Part shown: positions 51,922-60,040 of the stretch, in pieces
How positions within the stretch are numbered: position 1 is the first letter of the stretch
Layout of the letters: every line of letters starts with the position of its first letter
Source of the DNA: an uncultured Alphaproteobacteria bacterium
GTDB taxonomy: Bacteria; Pseudomonadota; Alphaproteobacteria; RF32; CAG-239
Length of the DNA stretch: 64,000 nucleotides
Assembly (NCBI GenBank): GCA_910577205.1
Contig: CAJTMA010000006.1
Location: 19,448 to 83,447 of the forward strand
Direction: 5' to 3'
Program-made: the position numbers and the translations under genes
Notes under the pieces: model-generated
Seen by the model: the letters and a program-made list of their open reading frames with translations, nothing else
Told to the model about the DNA's origin: nothing
The model's database searches: none

Positions 51922-52899
51922 ATGAAAAAAATTTCGTTAATCGGATGCGGCCGCTGGGGAACTTTTCTGGGCTGGTATGCCGGAAATTACTGCGGTTTCG
52001 ATAAGGTTGATATGTATGACATTCCGACATCTCCAAACTTTATTGAATTGCGCGACACAAGAAAGAATCCTTACCTGGCACTGTCGGACAATATGGAACT
52101 TCATGACAAAATCGAAGATGTTCTTCAAAATGATATTATTATCGTTTCTATCGGCTGCCAATATTTTCGCGGGTTATGCAAAGAACTGAACAGCTATGAC
52201 CTCAGCGGCAAGACCTTTTTGCTGGCAATGAAAGGGCTGGAAACACCCGGCGCGGCAACCATGTATGACATCATGAAACAGGAAATCAAGCAGGATATTC
52301 ATATTGCTGTTTTGGCCGGTCCGGGACACGTTCAGGACTATATGAAAAAAGTTCCGTCCTGTGCCGTTATTGATTCTGACGAAGCTGAAACCAAGGATAT
52401 GCTGATTAAAGCCTTGCAAAGCGACTTAATCCGTTTTTACTATGGCTCTGACCTTACCGGCAACCAGATTGGCGCGGCTCTGAAAAATGTTATCGGCTTA
52501 GCGGCAGGCATTTTGGATGGCTTGGAATGGCATGGGCTGAAAGGCGCATTGATGGCACGCGCTCCGATTGAGGTCGGCCGCTTGATTAGCCATTTTGGCG
52601 GGAATCCGCATACAGCTTACGGCTTGGCTCATCTCGGCGACTATGAAGCCACGCTGTTTTCTCCACACAGCCATAACCGCACTTTCGGTGAGAAATTTGC
52701 CCGCGGCGAAGATTTCGGCAAACTGGCAGAAGGCGTTCCCACCCTTGAAGCCGTCAAAATGATTGCTGACGCCGAGGGCATTGATATGCCGATTTGCCAA
52801 GCACTGTACCGGGTGATTTATGAAAAGGCAGATATAAAAGCCAGCATCCGGGATATGTTTAACCGTGATTTAAAACAAGAATTCGAACATATTTGCTAG
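51922..52899 (+). CDS. gpsA: Glycerol-3-phosphate dehydrogenase (NAD(P)+), divergent
   Basis: 325 aa from the ATG at 51922 (AAAGGA upstream). The nucleotide-binding loop LIGCGRWGTFLGW begins the protein, and the C-terminal helical domain has GAALKNVIGLAAGILDGLEW with the catalytic Lys and AHLGDYEATLFSPHSHNRTF in place of the usual GLGDLxxTCxSxxSRN. It should reduce dihydroxyacetone phosphate to sn-glycerol 3-phosphate for phospholipids. The divergence around the second motif leaves room for another substrate. It is followed by ybaK after 10 bp. Confidence 0.85.
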   Translation: MKKISLIGCGRWGTFLGWYAGNYCGFDKVDMYDIPTSPNFIELRDTRKNPYLALSDNMELHDKIEDVLQNDIIIVSIGCQYFRGLCKELNSYDLSGKTFLLAMKGLETPGAATMYDIMKQEIKQDIHIAVLAGPGHVQDYMKKVPSCAVIDSDEAETKDMLIKALQSDLIRFYYGSDLTGNQIGAALKNVIGLAAGILDGLEWHGLKGALMARAPIEVGRLISHFGGNPHTAYGLAHLGDYEATLFSPHSHNRTFGEKFARGEDFGKLAEGVPTLEAVKMIADAEGIDMPICQALYRVIYEKADIKASIRDMFNRDLKQEFEHIC

Positions 52900-52909
52900 A
52901 GAGGACAGG

Positions 52910-53374
52910 ATGTCTGTTGAAGCGGTGAAAAGCTTTTTTGCTCCATTAGGAAAAGAAGTTATTGAGTTGGCACAATCTTCAGCGACAGTCGAGCTGGCCG
53001 CGGCGGCTCTAAAGGTTCGTCCCGAGCGGATTGCCAAAACCCTGTCTTTTGCCGTTGACGATACCGTTGTGTTAATTGTAACCGCCGGCGATACGAAAAT
53101 TGATAATCACATATTCAAAGACTATTTTCACTGCAAAGCTAAAATGCTGACCGCTGAAGAAGTTTTAAGCGCGACCGGGCACGCTGTCGGCGGCGTATGC
53201 CCTTTTGCTTTGCCTAATCCGACACCGCGGGTTTATCTTGATATGTCCCTGCGGCGCTTCAATACGGTGTTTCCGGCTTGCGGCAGCAGCAACTCGGCAA
53301 TTGAATTGTCGCCGGATGAATTGTATAAATTTTCTTCATCTATTGCCTGGCTTGACATTTGCCGTCAGGCTTAA
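52910..53374 (+). CDS. YbaK/ProX-type aminoacyl-tRNA deacylase
   Basis: 154 aa. The YbaK-like fold is recognised by KTLSFAVDDTVVLIVTAGD, KAKMLTAEEVLSATGHAVGGVCPF with the conserved GHxxGGVxPF, and VYLDMSLRRFNTVFPACGS near the end. Family members hydrolyse wrongly charged tRNAs (for example Cys-tRNA-Pro or Ala-tRNA-Pro) in trans. It may be co-transcribed with gpsA. Its end overlaps the end of the convergent phosphatase gene by 4 bp. Confidence 0.88.
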   Translation: MSVEAVKSFFAPLGKEVIELAQSSATVELAAAALKVRPERIAKTLSFAVDDTVVLIVTAGDTKIDNHIFKDYFHCKAKMLTAEEVLSATGHAVGGVCPFALPNPTPRVYLDMSLRRFNTVFPACGSSNSAIELSPDELYKFSSSIAWLDICRQA

Positions 53375-54212
53375 CGCAACTTGGGCGCGACAGACATCAT
53401 TTTTTGCATTTCAGGCAAATCTTCCGGTGCGCAAAAAATATAGACATCCTTTAAACGTAAGTTATTGTCAAAGTCTTCGGCTTTTACTTCGGTTATCTCG
53501 CGTCCAGATTGGAAATGGTAAAGCTTAATTCCCACCGCATTGCAAATTGTCCAACCCGCAGCCATATCCCATAAAGACATATGGCAAGTGTAAGCCCGGG
53601 CACGATGTGTTGCCAAATACAACAATTTGACGACAGCGGAATAATAATCCACAAAGACAAACTGCGACATATCATAATCAGGGGTCAACGGCGTGTTCCA
53701 CGGGTGTCCGAAAATCATCGGGCAATTGCGGCAAGGGACAGCATTTACTTCCACATCCTCTTCTTCCGGTTGGAAAGCTTGGCGCAACAAATGTACTTTA
53801 TTGCCGTCATAATAGACAATCTCATGTGTTGCCGGCATATATAATACGCCAAGATACGGCTTGCCATAACGGAAAACACCGACTGAAATACCGTACAGGG
53901 CTTGCGCGCATGAATAAGGCAATGTGCCATCTATGGGATCGATAATAAACTGATATTCACTTTTTGCCATTGTTTGCAGAGGATCATCGCCAAGGGTTTT
54001 TATGCTTTCCTCATCGACAATCACGTAATCCAAATCCGCAAACGGCGTTCGACAAAGCTTTTGAACAAACGGCTTATTTCCAAATCTGTCTGGGTAACGA
54101 CAGAAGTTACTTTGTCTTCTTTTAAAAAGTTATGTGACATATCAAGATGGTTTTGTGTACCGCGGGCGATATCCCCGGCGGCTCGCATAAATTCAAGCAA
54201 CTCATCAATCAT
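53371..54212 (-). pseudogene. Inositol-monophosphatase-family gene, one frameshift
   Basis: N-terminal part from the ATG at 54212 (AAAGGAC upstream): MIDELLEFMRAAGDIARGTQ, through VVTQTDLEISRLFKSFVE. The frame then breaks near 54040-54050, and the rest continues in another frame from PFADLDYVIVDEES to the end at 53371. The second part carries the metal-binding motifs DPIDGT and LWDMAAGW of the family. All active-site elements are retained, so the lesion is either recent or an error in the sequence. Family members hydrolyse phosphomonoesters such as inositol phosphate, histidinol phosphate or PAP. Overlaps the following acetyltransferase gene by 8 bp. Confidence 0.75.
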
Positions 54213-54819
54213 GGTTCGTCCTTTCATATTCGGCTTTTTGCGCAAGCCAGTATTGTTTATCTTCCTCGGTCAGAGCCCTGAGAATCCGGCAGGGATTGCC
54301 GGCGGCAATCACATTGTCGGGAATGTCTTTGGTAACGACAGAACCAGAGCCGATAACAACGTTATTTCCGATTTTAACCCCGGGGTTAACGACCGTATTA
54401 CCACCAATCCAAACATTATCGCCAATGGTAACCGGTTTACCGTATTCCACCCCGGCAGCACGGACTTCTGCATCCAGCGGATGGCCGGCGGTATAGATGC
54501 AAACTCTCGGACCAAACATAACGTTATCGCCAATCGTTACCGGGCAGACATCCAAAATGATGCAATCGTAATTAGCGTAAAAATTATCACCAATTGTTAT
54601 CGGGAATCCGTAATCGCAGCGAAATGAGGGGTGAATATTAACATTAGCGCCGACATGGCCTAACAACTCGCGAATAATTTTCTGACGATAGCTTTTTTGG
54701 TTTTCATTGGTTCGGTTAAAGACATGGCACAAATTGCGGGCTTCAAAACGCAGGGCTGACAGCTCTCCGTCTTCCGCCCGGTAGAGCTGCCCTGACAACA
54801 TTTTTTCTTTTTCTGTCAT
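54205..54819 (-). CDS. maa: Maltose/galactoside O-acetyltransferase family
   Basis: 204 aa. N-terminal mac domain (MLSGQLYRAEDGELSALRFE) and a left-handed beta-helix of hexapeptide repeats (PITIGDNFYANYDCIILDV, PVTIGDNVMFGPRVCIYTAG with the catalytic His in AGHPLDAEVR, VTIGDNVWIGGNTVV). It transfers acetyl from CoA to a sugar hydroxyl. It is upstream of the frameshifted phosphatase with an 8-bp overlap. Confidence 0.9.
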   Translation of the reverse strand: MTEKEKMLSGQLYRAEDGELSALRFEARNLCHVFNRTNENQKSYRQKIIRELLGHVGANVNIHPSFRCDYGFPITIGDNFYANYDCIILDVCPVTIGDNVMFGPRVCIYTAGHPLDAEVRAAGVEYGKPVTIGDNVWIGGNTVVNPGVKIGNNVVIGSGSVVTKDIPDNVIAAGNPCRILRALTEEDKQYWLAQKAEYERTNHD

Positions 54820-54922
54820 CTTCCCCTCTTATCAAATTCTGTTAAGCGCTATTATTTAACGTCACCAATAAATAAATTATGAAGAAGATAATATAAAAGT
54901 GATGATTTTGTGGAAAGATGTA

Positions 54923-54958
54923 TAAAAAAACCGGATGTTTGGCACACCCGGTTTTTTT
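54923..54958. terminator. Terminator of the 251-aa gene
   Basis: AAAAAAACCGG / CCGGTTTTTTT stem around a 12-base loop, 6 bp after the stop codon. Confidence 0.8.
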
Positions 54959-54964
54959 ATTTTG

Positions 54965-55720
54965 CTATTTTCCAAGAAAGCGTTCTCTCAATTTTTTCTG
55001 CCTTATTTCTTCTCTACGCCTTTCTTCCATTCTGGCGGCTTCTGCGGCAGCTTTCTGAGCGGCATCTTGTTTGGCTTTTCTTTGAGCAGCCCGCTTCTCC
55101 TGTTCTTGTTGTTTTTTCAGCAAAGCAGCTTCTTGCTCTTTTTGACTCTCATATTTTTGATAAGCTTTTCTTTCTTCCGGCGTAACAATAACAAACTTAT
55201 CAAAAAAATTAGCCATTTCCTTATTATCTTTTATTTGATAACGGATTGCATTCGTATCATAAATATCCGTTCGGGCATCTAAGTCAACCCTAATGCGCCT
55301 ATCATCAAAATAAATGCATCTTTCGGGAACATTTCCGTCTCCTCCCTCTATCGTATTATTAGCGGCAATGGATATGGAAACAATCTTATCCTGATACATG
55401 ACCGCAATATGGCGGAAAGTCGTATCTACCAGGGCGGGATCTACATCTCTGGGATCTCCGAAAAAAATTTGTCGACGAAGACGGGTTGTCCCGTCGGCCA
55501 TAAAATAATCATCTTTCCCGTTTTTTATTTTCCGAACGGAGGCTTCTTTTTCAACTTTCTGCTCTGTTTTTCCAAGAAAATTATAATAAGCAGATGGTGT
55601 TACGGCTTTTTTAACCTTTTCAACCGCTTCCTGCTCTGCCGGCTGAATCTCACTGACTTTTGACATTCTGAAAATATATTTGTTTTTCAGAGCCGTTATT
55701 CTTTGTTTAATTGTTGACAT
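54965..55720 (-). CDS. Protein of unknown function with a charged coiled-coil tail
   Basis: 251 aa from the ATG at 55720, which follows GGAGG. An N-terminal mixed domain (about 1-175) includes RRQIFFGDPRDVDPALVDTT and IRVDLDARTDIYDTNAIRYQ. A long Lys/Glu/Ala/Gln coiled coil runs to the end (about 180-251). No signal or membrane segment. No family recognised. It is 27 bp downstream of the gene at 55748, so the two likely form an operon. Confidence 0.7.
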   Translation of the reverse strand: MSTIKQRITALKNKYIFRMSKVSEIQPAEQEAVEKVKKAVTPSAYYNFLGKTEQKVEKEASVRKIKNGKDDYFMADGTTRLRRQIFFGDPRDVDPALVDTTFRHIAVMYQDKIVSISIAANNTIEGGDGNVPERCIYFDDRRIRVDLDARTDIYDTNAIRYQIKDNKEMANFFDKFVIVTPEERKAYQKYESQKEQEAALLKKQQEQEKRAAQRKAKQDAAQKAAAEAARMEERRREEIRQKKLRERFLGK

Positions 55721-55747
55721 TTGCGCCTCCATTCAAAAGCAGATATC

Positions 55748-56422
55748 TTATTCGTGAACAAACTGACGTCCGTTCATTGTCGGAACTTTGGTGATGGAAT
55801 ATGCTTTCAGGAACTCAGCTTTCTGCACCATGCGGATACCGCTGCTGTCTTTAACCAAATAAGCACCGTCTTTATCCGCCAGCTGAGGTGTCCCCGTCGG
55901 GCCTTCAAACTCTACTCCGGCTTTGACCATAACGGCATTTACCGCTTCTTTTTTCTTAACTGAAGAAAAGACCTGGCCGACTTTTATGTCCTCCTTAGCC
56001 GGAGCGTCTTTTAAGCCGGCGGCAAAATTGACATCTGTATCCCAAAGGTCAGCTTTGCCACCCTCATTGACGACATTTTCTTTCAGGTATTTTATAAATT
56101 TGTTCAAATGGATTGAATTGTTAAATGTTTCAGGATGTTGCTCAATATATTGGCTGATTTTTTCTTTGCGCCCCGGAGCATCATAACAAATCAGACAGCC
56201 GTCTTTTTGCTTTAACACCTGCTCACAGTTATCTTTGGGATTGTGAAAAACCAACCCTTTAACATCTTCCATAAACGGGCCGTCTGCGCCCCATTCTTCT
56301 CTTTTGGCATCTGTCGCCCCGGCAAAACCGTAAGCAGGAATAATAATCCGTTTCATATCTGTCGGAACGGCTTCGATTGTCGGCTGTTCAAACATTTTTG
56401 CGGCTTGTTCGTTGGTAATCAT
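55748..56422 (-). CDS. Protein of unknown function (224 aa)
   Basis: 224 aa from the ATG at 56422, with GGGGAAG just upstream; a longer frame has no ribosome-binding site. Contains two Cys close together (CLICYDAPGRKEKI, preceded by NCEQVLKQKDG) and an end VPTMNGRQFVHE. No recognised domain, signal or membrane segment. It heads a two-gene unit with the coiled-coil protein gene. Both genes are orphans in an accessory region. Confidence 0.7.
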   Translation of the reverse strand: MITNEQAAKMFEQPTIEAVPTDMKRIIIPAYGFAGATDAKREEWGADGPFMEDVKGLVFHNPKDNCEQVLKQKDGCLICYDAPGRKEKISQYIEQHPETFNNSIHLNKFIKYLKENVVNEGGKADLWDTDVNFAAGLKDAPAKEDIKVGQVFSSVKKKEAVNAVMVKAGVEFEGPTGTPQLADKDGAYLVKDSSGIRMVQKAEFLKAYSITKVPTMNGRQFVHE

Positions 56423-56599
56423 GATACTTCCCCCCCCATTTGATTGACTATTTATAAGAGAAAGTACCACACAATTGTAATTTTGTCAATGCTGCATAAG
56501 GGCGATTTAGACAAAAAAAATTACTATTGGGGAGAAGATGCGAAAAAGTTATTATTAACTATGGTTTATTTATCGTGGTTATTTTTATTCTTGCGACTT

Positions 56600-56667
56600 T
56601 TTCGAGGTCGCAAGTTCGGCACTCCATTAACAAAAAAACCGCCCTACCGGACGGTTTTTTGTTAATT
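56600..56667. repeat. Direct repeat 1: tRNA-Val-like 3' half plus terminator
   Basis: The segment TTTCGAGGTCGCAAGTTCGG, CACTCCATTAAC and the hairpin ACCGCCC tacc GGACGGT is repeated at 57257-57323 with two differences. GAGGTCGCAAGTTCG is the T-arm side of the tRNA-Val at 57323-57399, and CACTCC matches its acceptor. So this is a shortened copy of the tRNA end followed by a terminator. Confidence 0.65.
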
Positions 56668-56702
56668 AGCGGGAAGGCCCGCAATTCACGAATAATTTCT
56701 TC

Positions 56703-56978
56703 TCAAGACCTTAATTCCTCTGTAGCGATAAGCAACGAACCACTTAAGCCAAATGCCCCCAGAGGAAAAACATAAATCCCTAAATATTCTTTTTCGTGTT
56801 CCCAAAAAATAAATTTTAACACAATGATAGAAACAAAAAGCGCAACAGATGAAATAATAAGAATAAAACTTAATTGCTTTTCCATCGGTGAGCCTTTTGA
56901 TTTTGCTCTATGAAGCCCATAACAAAAACCAAACACTGCTCCGAGCAAACAACACCATACATCCCCTGAATGTAACAT
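56703..56978 (-). CDS. Small membrane protein between direct repeats
   Basis: 91 aa with hydrophobic segments at about residues 7-22, 38-58 and 67-85 (LLGAVFGFCYGL, LSFILIISSVALFVSIIVL, YVFPLGAFGLSGSLLIA). Weak ribosome-binding site. No family recognised. It lies between the two 67-bp direct repeats, as the only gene of this 650-bp segment. Could be cargo of a small insertion. Confidence 0.5.
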   Translation of the reverse strand: MLHSGDVWCCLLGAVFGFCYGLHRAKSKGSPMEKQLSFILIISSVALFVSIIVLKFIFWEHEKEYLGIYVFPLGAFGLSGSLLIATEELRS

Positions 56979-57066
56979 AATTTATAGTTTTAATAGTTAA
57001 TAGACGAAAAAATGATAACATAACTTCATAAATAAAGCAACAATATTAACAGCTATCGCTAACTAT

Positions 57067-57090
57067 GTTGGGAATGGCAAGACTCGAACT
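57067..57090 (-). pseudogene. tRNA 3'-end fragment
   Basis: TTGGGAATGGCAAGACTCGAAC matches the 3' end of the tRNA-Val gene (TGGTGGGAGTGGCAAGACTC followed by GAAC) in the same orientation. The rest of a tRNA is missing. The surrounding 56979-57256 has several short inverted repeats (TTGCG/CGCAA, AAATAACCG/CGGTTATTT) and no gene. Confidence 0.5.
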
Positions 57091-57256
57091 GTTCTTGCTT
57101 TGTAAGCCTTGCGTCACAATCGCAAGGCAACGGCGCTTCGGTCACTCGTTTTTTAAGTTTTGGTTCACCGCCTGTCTACGTCTTCCAAAACTAACAAAAC
57201 TTCGCCTCTTGCGGTAAAAATAACCGCTACTCCGGTTATTTTTATCCTCGAGCCTC

Positions 57257-57323
57257 TTTCGAGGTCGCAAGTTCGGCACTCCATTAACAAAAAACCGCCC
57301 TACTGGACGGTTTTTTGTTAATT
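57257..57323. repeat. Direct repeat 2, abutting tRNA-Val
   Basis: Second copy of the 67-bp repeat; its hairpin (ACCGCCC / GGACGGT, T-run on both strands) is the terminator of tRNA-Val. Its left half is an inverted, shortened copy of the tRNA 3' half, so the region is partly palindromic around the terminator. Confidence 0.65.
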
Positions 57324-57399
57324 GGTGGGAGTGGCAAGACTCGAACTTGCGACCTCTACGATGTCAACGTAGCGCTCTAACCACCTGAGCTACACACCC
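57323..57399 (-). tRNA. tRNA-Val (GAC)
   Basis: 77 nt with encoded CCA. D-arm GCTCAGGTGGTTAGAGC, anticodon arm CTACG TTGACAT CGTAG with anticodon GAC, T-arm GCAAG TTCGAGT CTTGC. Acceptor GGGTGTG / CACTCCC has one U-U mismatch at pair 4-69. Reads GUC/GUU valine codons. Terminator immediately downstream. Confidence 0.93.
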
Positions 57400-57461
57400 A
57401 TTGCGTTTTGATGTATACGGGATTCAAAATTTAAATGCAAGAACTTTTTTCATTATTCTAA

Positions 57462-58022
57462 AAAAATCTTATAAATTTAATTAGCTCTTCCAGTGAGATT
57501 AAACAGGACAAAAACAATCTGCTACAGGCACAAAATTATATTTCAGGACTTAAAACAAAAGAACCCTCATCCGCCGAACCCCAATCTCAAACAGCTTCCA
57601 GCATACCTTTAGGAAAACAGCTGGAAGGCGGGATTAATGTCACATTATCCGAAAAGTCACGTTTATCTTTTGCACCGGATATTGAGCAGCTAACGATAAA
57701 AAAAGAAAAGGACGGCTCTCTCCATATGAAAGGCTTCAGTGCAGACGGCAAGCAAAGCATTGATTTCTACGTTAAAGATAATGTTATTGATTTTCAATTA
57801 AGTAACAACGACCTTAAGCGTAAATACACGAACAAGATTGGCGGCCAATGGTGCTACAGGGATACAACCAATCCCTCAATGACACAATACCGAGATAATG
57901 CTTACGGCGAAAAATGCGCTAAAGAGATGGCGGCAATCATGGATAAGGTCAAATTACAGCATAAAAACAGAAGCAACATGAATTTAAATAATTTACAAAA
58001 ATCTTCTGATTTATCTCGCTGA
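57462..58022 (+). pseudogene. 5'-truncated gene of unknown function next to tRNA-Val
   Basis: An open frame of 186 codons begins right after a stop codon, 60 bp from tRNA-Val, but has no normal start codon until the ATG at 57726. The sequence before that ATG reads as protein (EIKQDKNNLLQAQNYISGLK, then GKQLEGGINVTLSEKSRLSF), so the gene has probably lost its 5' end. The remaining part contains SADGKQSIDFYVKDNVIDFQ and two Cys (GGQWCYRDT and GEKCAKEM). Loss next to a tRNA surrounded by repeats fits an integration or deletion event. A short product from 57726 (98 aa) is possible. Confidence 0.5.
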
Positions 58023-58098
58023 CAAAAATTATGAAAAAGTTAATCTTTTTACGTTAGACTGTTTGAACGTTAATAAAACAGTCGTGAAAGGATAAGCT

Positions 58099-58989
58099 GT
58101 GCCTGATAAGCATATAGATTTTAAAGTTGATTATGCCAAGCTCAAAATCTTTGACGAACATAATGTCAAAGATATTAAATATCCTTTGGTCCTGTCAGTT
58201 CCGCATAAAGGAGCTGTATTTCCTGAAGAGTTTTTGGCTAACAGCCAATGCAGCATCGCCGAATTGCGCAGCAATGAAGATTCTTTTGTAGACGAGCTTG
58301 TCGAAGCCGCATCGAATGAGGGTATTCCCATGATTGCCATGAATATTGCCCGCTCCTTTGTCGATGTCAACCGCGACAAAATAGAACTTGACCCAACGAT
58401 GTTTTATAATCATCCGCACGCCAATGAAACCAACATCGGCGGTCGGCGCTGCCGGGTGGGTTTAGGGGTTATTCACCGTATTACGGCCAAGAATCATAAT
58501 ATTTACAACGGGCTGTTGGATTATGACGAGGTCACCGAGCGATTGGCTCAGGTTTATGATACTTATCACAAAAAATTGCAGCAGCTGATTGATAAAGTTA
58601 TTAAAAAGTTTGGATTCTGCATGGTTCTGGACTGCCATTCCATGCCTTCTGAAATCTGCTCTTTGATGCAAGATACCAATAAAATTGATTTTTGTTTGGG
58701 AACGTTGTTTGAGCAGAGCTGCCCGGCGGAAATGCATGATATTTTTAAGAAATCATTAGAAGACTCCGGTTACAATATTTCAGACAACTGCCCGTATTCC
58801 GGAGCATATATCACTTTCAACTACTGCCAGCCGCGTAAAGGAATCTATACCATGCAGATGGAGATTAATCGCGGGCTATATATGAATGAACGTGTGTACA
58901 AAAAAAATGACGCATTTTCAAAGCTTAGCCAAGATATTTGTCAGGCAATTCTTGCTTTAGGCAATTTTTTGCTGGATTTTAAAAAATAA
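58099..58989 (+). CDS. N-formylglutamate amidohydrolase family protein
   Basis: 296 aa, GTG start with AAAGGAT upstream. Family motifs are all present: LSVPHKGAVFPEEF, FVDVNRDKIELDP, VLDCHSMPSE, NCPYSGAYITFNYCQPRKG and MQMEINRGLYM. HutG-type enzymes release formate from N-formylglutamate in histidine breakdown, but no hut genes are near. Members of this family are also found acting on other N-acyl substrates. It is a distant relative of the shorter protein at 21528-22154. Confidence 0.88.
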   Translation: MPDKHIDFKVDYAKLKIFDEHNVKDIKYPLVLSVPHKGAVFPEEFLANSQCSIAELRSNEDSFVDELVEAASNEGIPMIAMNIARSFVDVNRDKIELDPTMFYNHPHANETNIGGRRCRVGLGVIHRITAKNHNIYNGLLDYDEVTERLAQVYDTYHKKLQQLIDKVIKKFGFCMVLDCHSMPSEICSLMQDTNKIDFCLGTLFEQSCPAEMHDIFKKSLEDSGYNISDNCPYSGAYITFNYCQPRKGIYTMQMEINRGLYMNERVYKKNDAFSKLSQDICQAILALGNFLLDFKK

Positions 58990-59224
58990 TTATGCTATAA
59001 GCCCTCTTGTTTTCAGCGCCGCTAAGTTTATATACTAGTGCAGCGCAACGTTTAATCATTATAACTTATGATTACTTTTAAGGTGATATTTTAGTAATCG
59101 GGAGTTTATATTTTAGATATAACCAACCTCAAAATTTTTAGATTTTAATCAGGCGAAACATAAGCTGAAATTGGCATATTTGTTGCATAAGGGATGTTTG
59201 TGGCCATTTTGAGGGAACAGAGGG

Positions 59225-60001
59225 ATGCGACATTTCGTGTCAAAATATTTGATGTTTTTTGCAATCTTGCTGATGTTACTTCAGCCGGCGCAGGCACAGG
59301 CCGCCCAACATTATGCTGACGACACTTATACCTGTCTGAACGCCACACAAAAAATTGAAAAAGAACAAAATATCAAGAAGCATTTGTTAACAACGATTTC
59401 CAGTGTCGAAACCGGGCGTTGGAATGAAAAAGAACAGCAAGCTTTGGCTTGGCCGTGGACAATTAATGCCCAAGGCAAAGGACAATTTTTCAAAACCAAA
59501 GCTGAAGCCGTTAAAGCAATCAAAAATCTACAGGCACAAGGCGTTAAAAGCATTGATGTCGGTTGTATGCAGATTAACCTTTCATACCACGGCAAAGCCT
59601 TTAAGAGCATTGAAGATGCTTTAGATCCGCAGCAGAATGTGGCTTATGCGGCAAAATACTTGAAAAATTTGTATGAAAACAATGACAAAGACTGGCTGAA
59701 AGCCGCGATGGCTTATCACTCTAAAACGCCGCACAAAGCTTTGCGTTATAAGAAAAAAATCGTTTCAGCCTATGAAATTGTCAAAATGGCCAATAACGAT
59801 ACCGACAACCATCTGTTTGTCGATCGTGTACAAGCACAGGAAAAAGCTTTAAAACAAAGCAGAAAAGCGCCTAAAGCGATTAAAACCGCATCGCTCAAAC
59901 AAGCTCCCGCACGCAAGACTAATGTTCGGATTGATGCAAATGCCTGGCGCGAAAAGAAATTAGCTGAGTACAGAAAAAACAAATTAATTGCTAGCAACTA
60001 A
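59225..60001 (+). CDS. Lytic transglycosylase (SLT domain), exported
   Basis: 258 aa. Signal peptide (about 1-27, LLMLLQPAQAQA), then an SLT-type domain: catalytic Glu62 in ISSVETGRW and the family pattern SIDVGCMQINLSYHG plus DPQQNVAYAAKYLKNLY. A basic tail follows (about 185-258). It cleaves peptidoglycan glycan strands in the periplasm. The VGCMQIN form is common in VirB1-like and flagellar or phage-type enzymes, but no secretion genes are nearby. 235 bp upstream, without another gene, probably include its promoter. Confidence 0.88.
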   Translation: MRHFVSKYLMFFAILLMLLQPAQAQAAQHYADDTYTCLNATQKIEKEQNIKKHLLTTISSVETGRWNEKEQQALAWPWTINAQGKGQFFKTKAEAVKAIKNLQAQGVKSIDVGCMQINLSYHGKAFKSIEDALDPQQNVAYAAKYLKNLYENNDKDWLKAAMAYHSKTPHKALRYKKKIVSAYEIVKMANNDTDNHLFVDRVQAQEKALKQSRKAPKAIKTASLKQAPARKTNVRIDANAWREKKLAEYRKNKLIASN

Positions 60002-60040
60002 ATACACTGATAAAACTTTGGCTTGAAAAGAGCCAAGACG

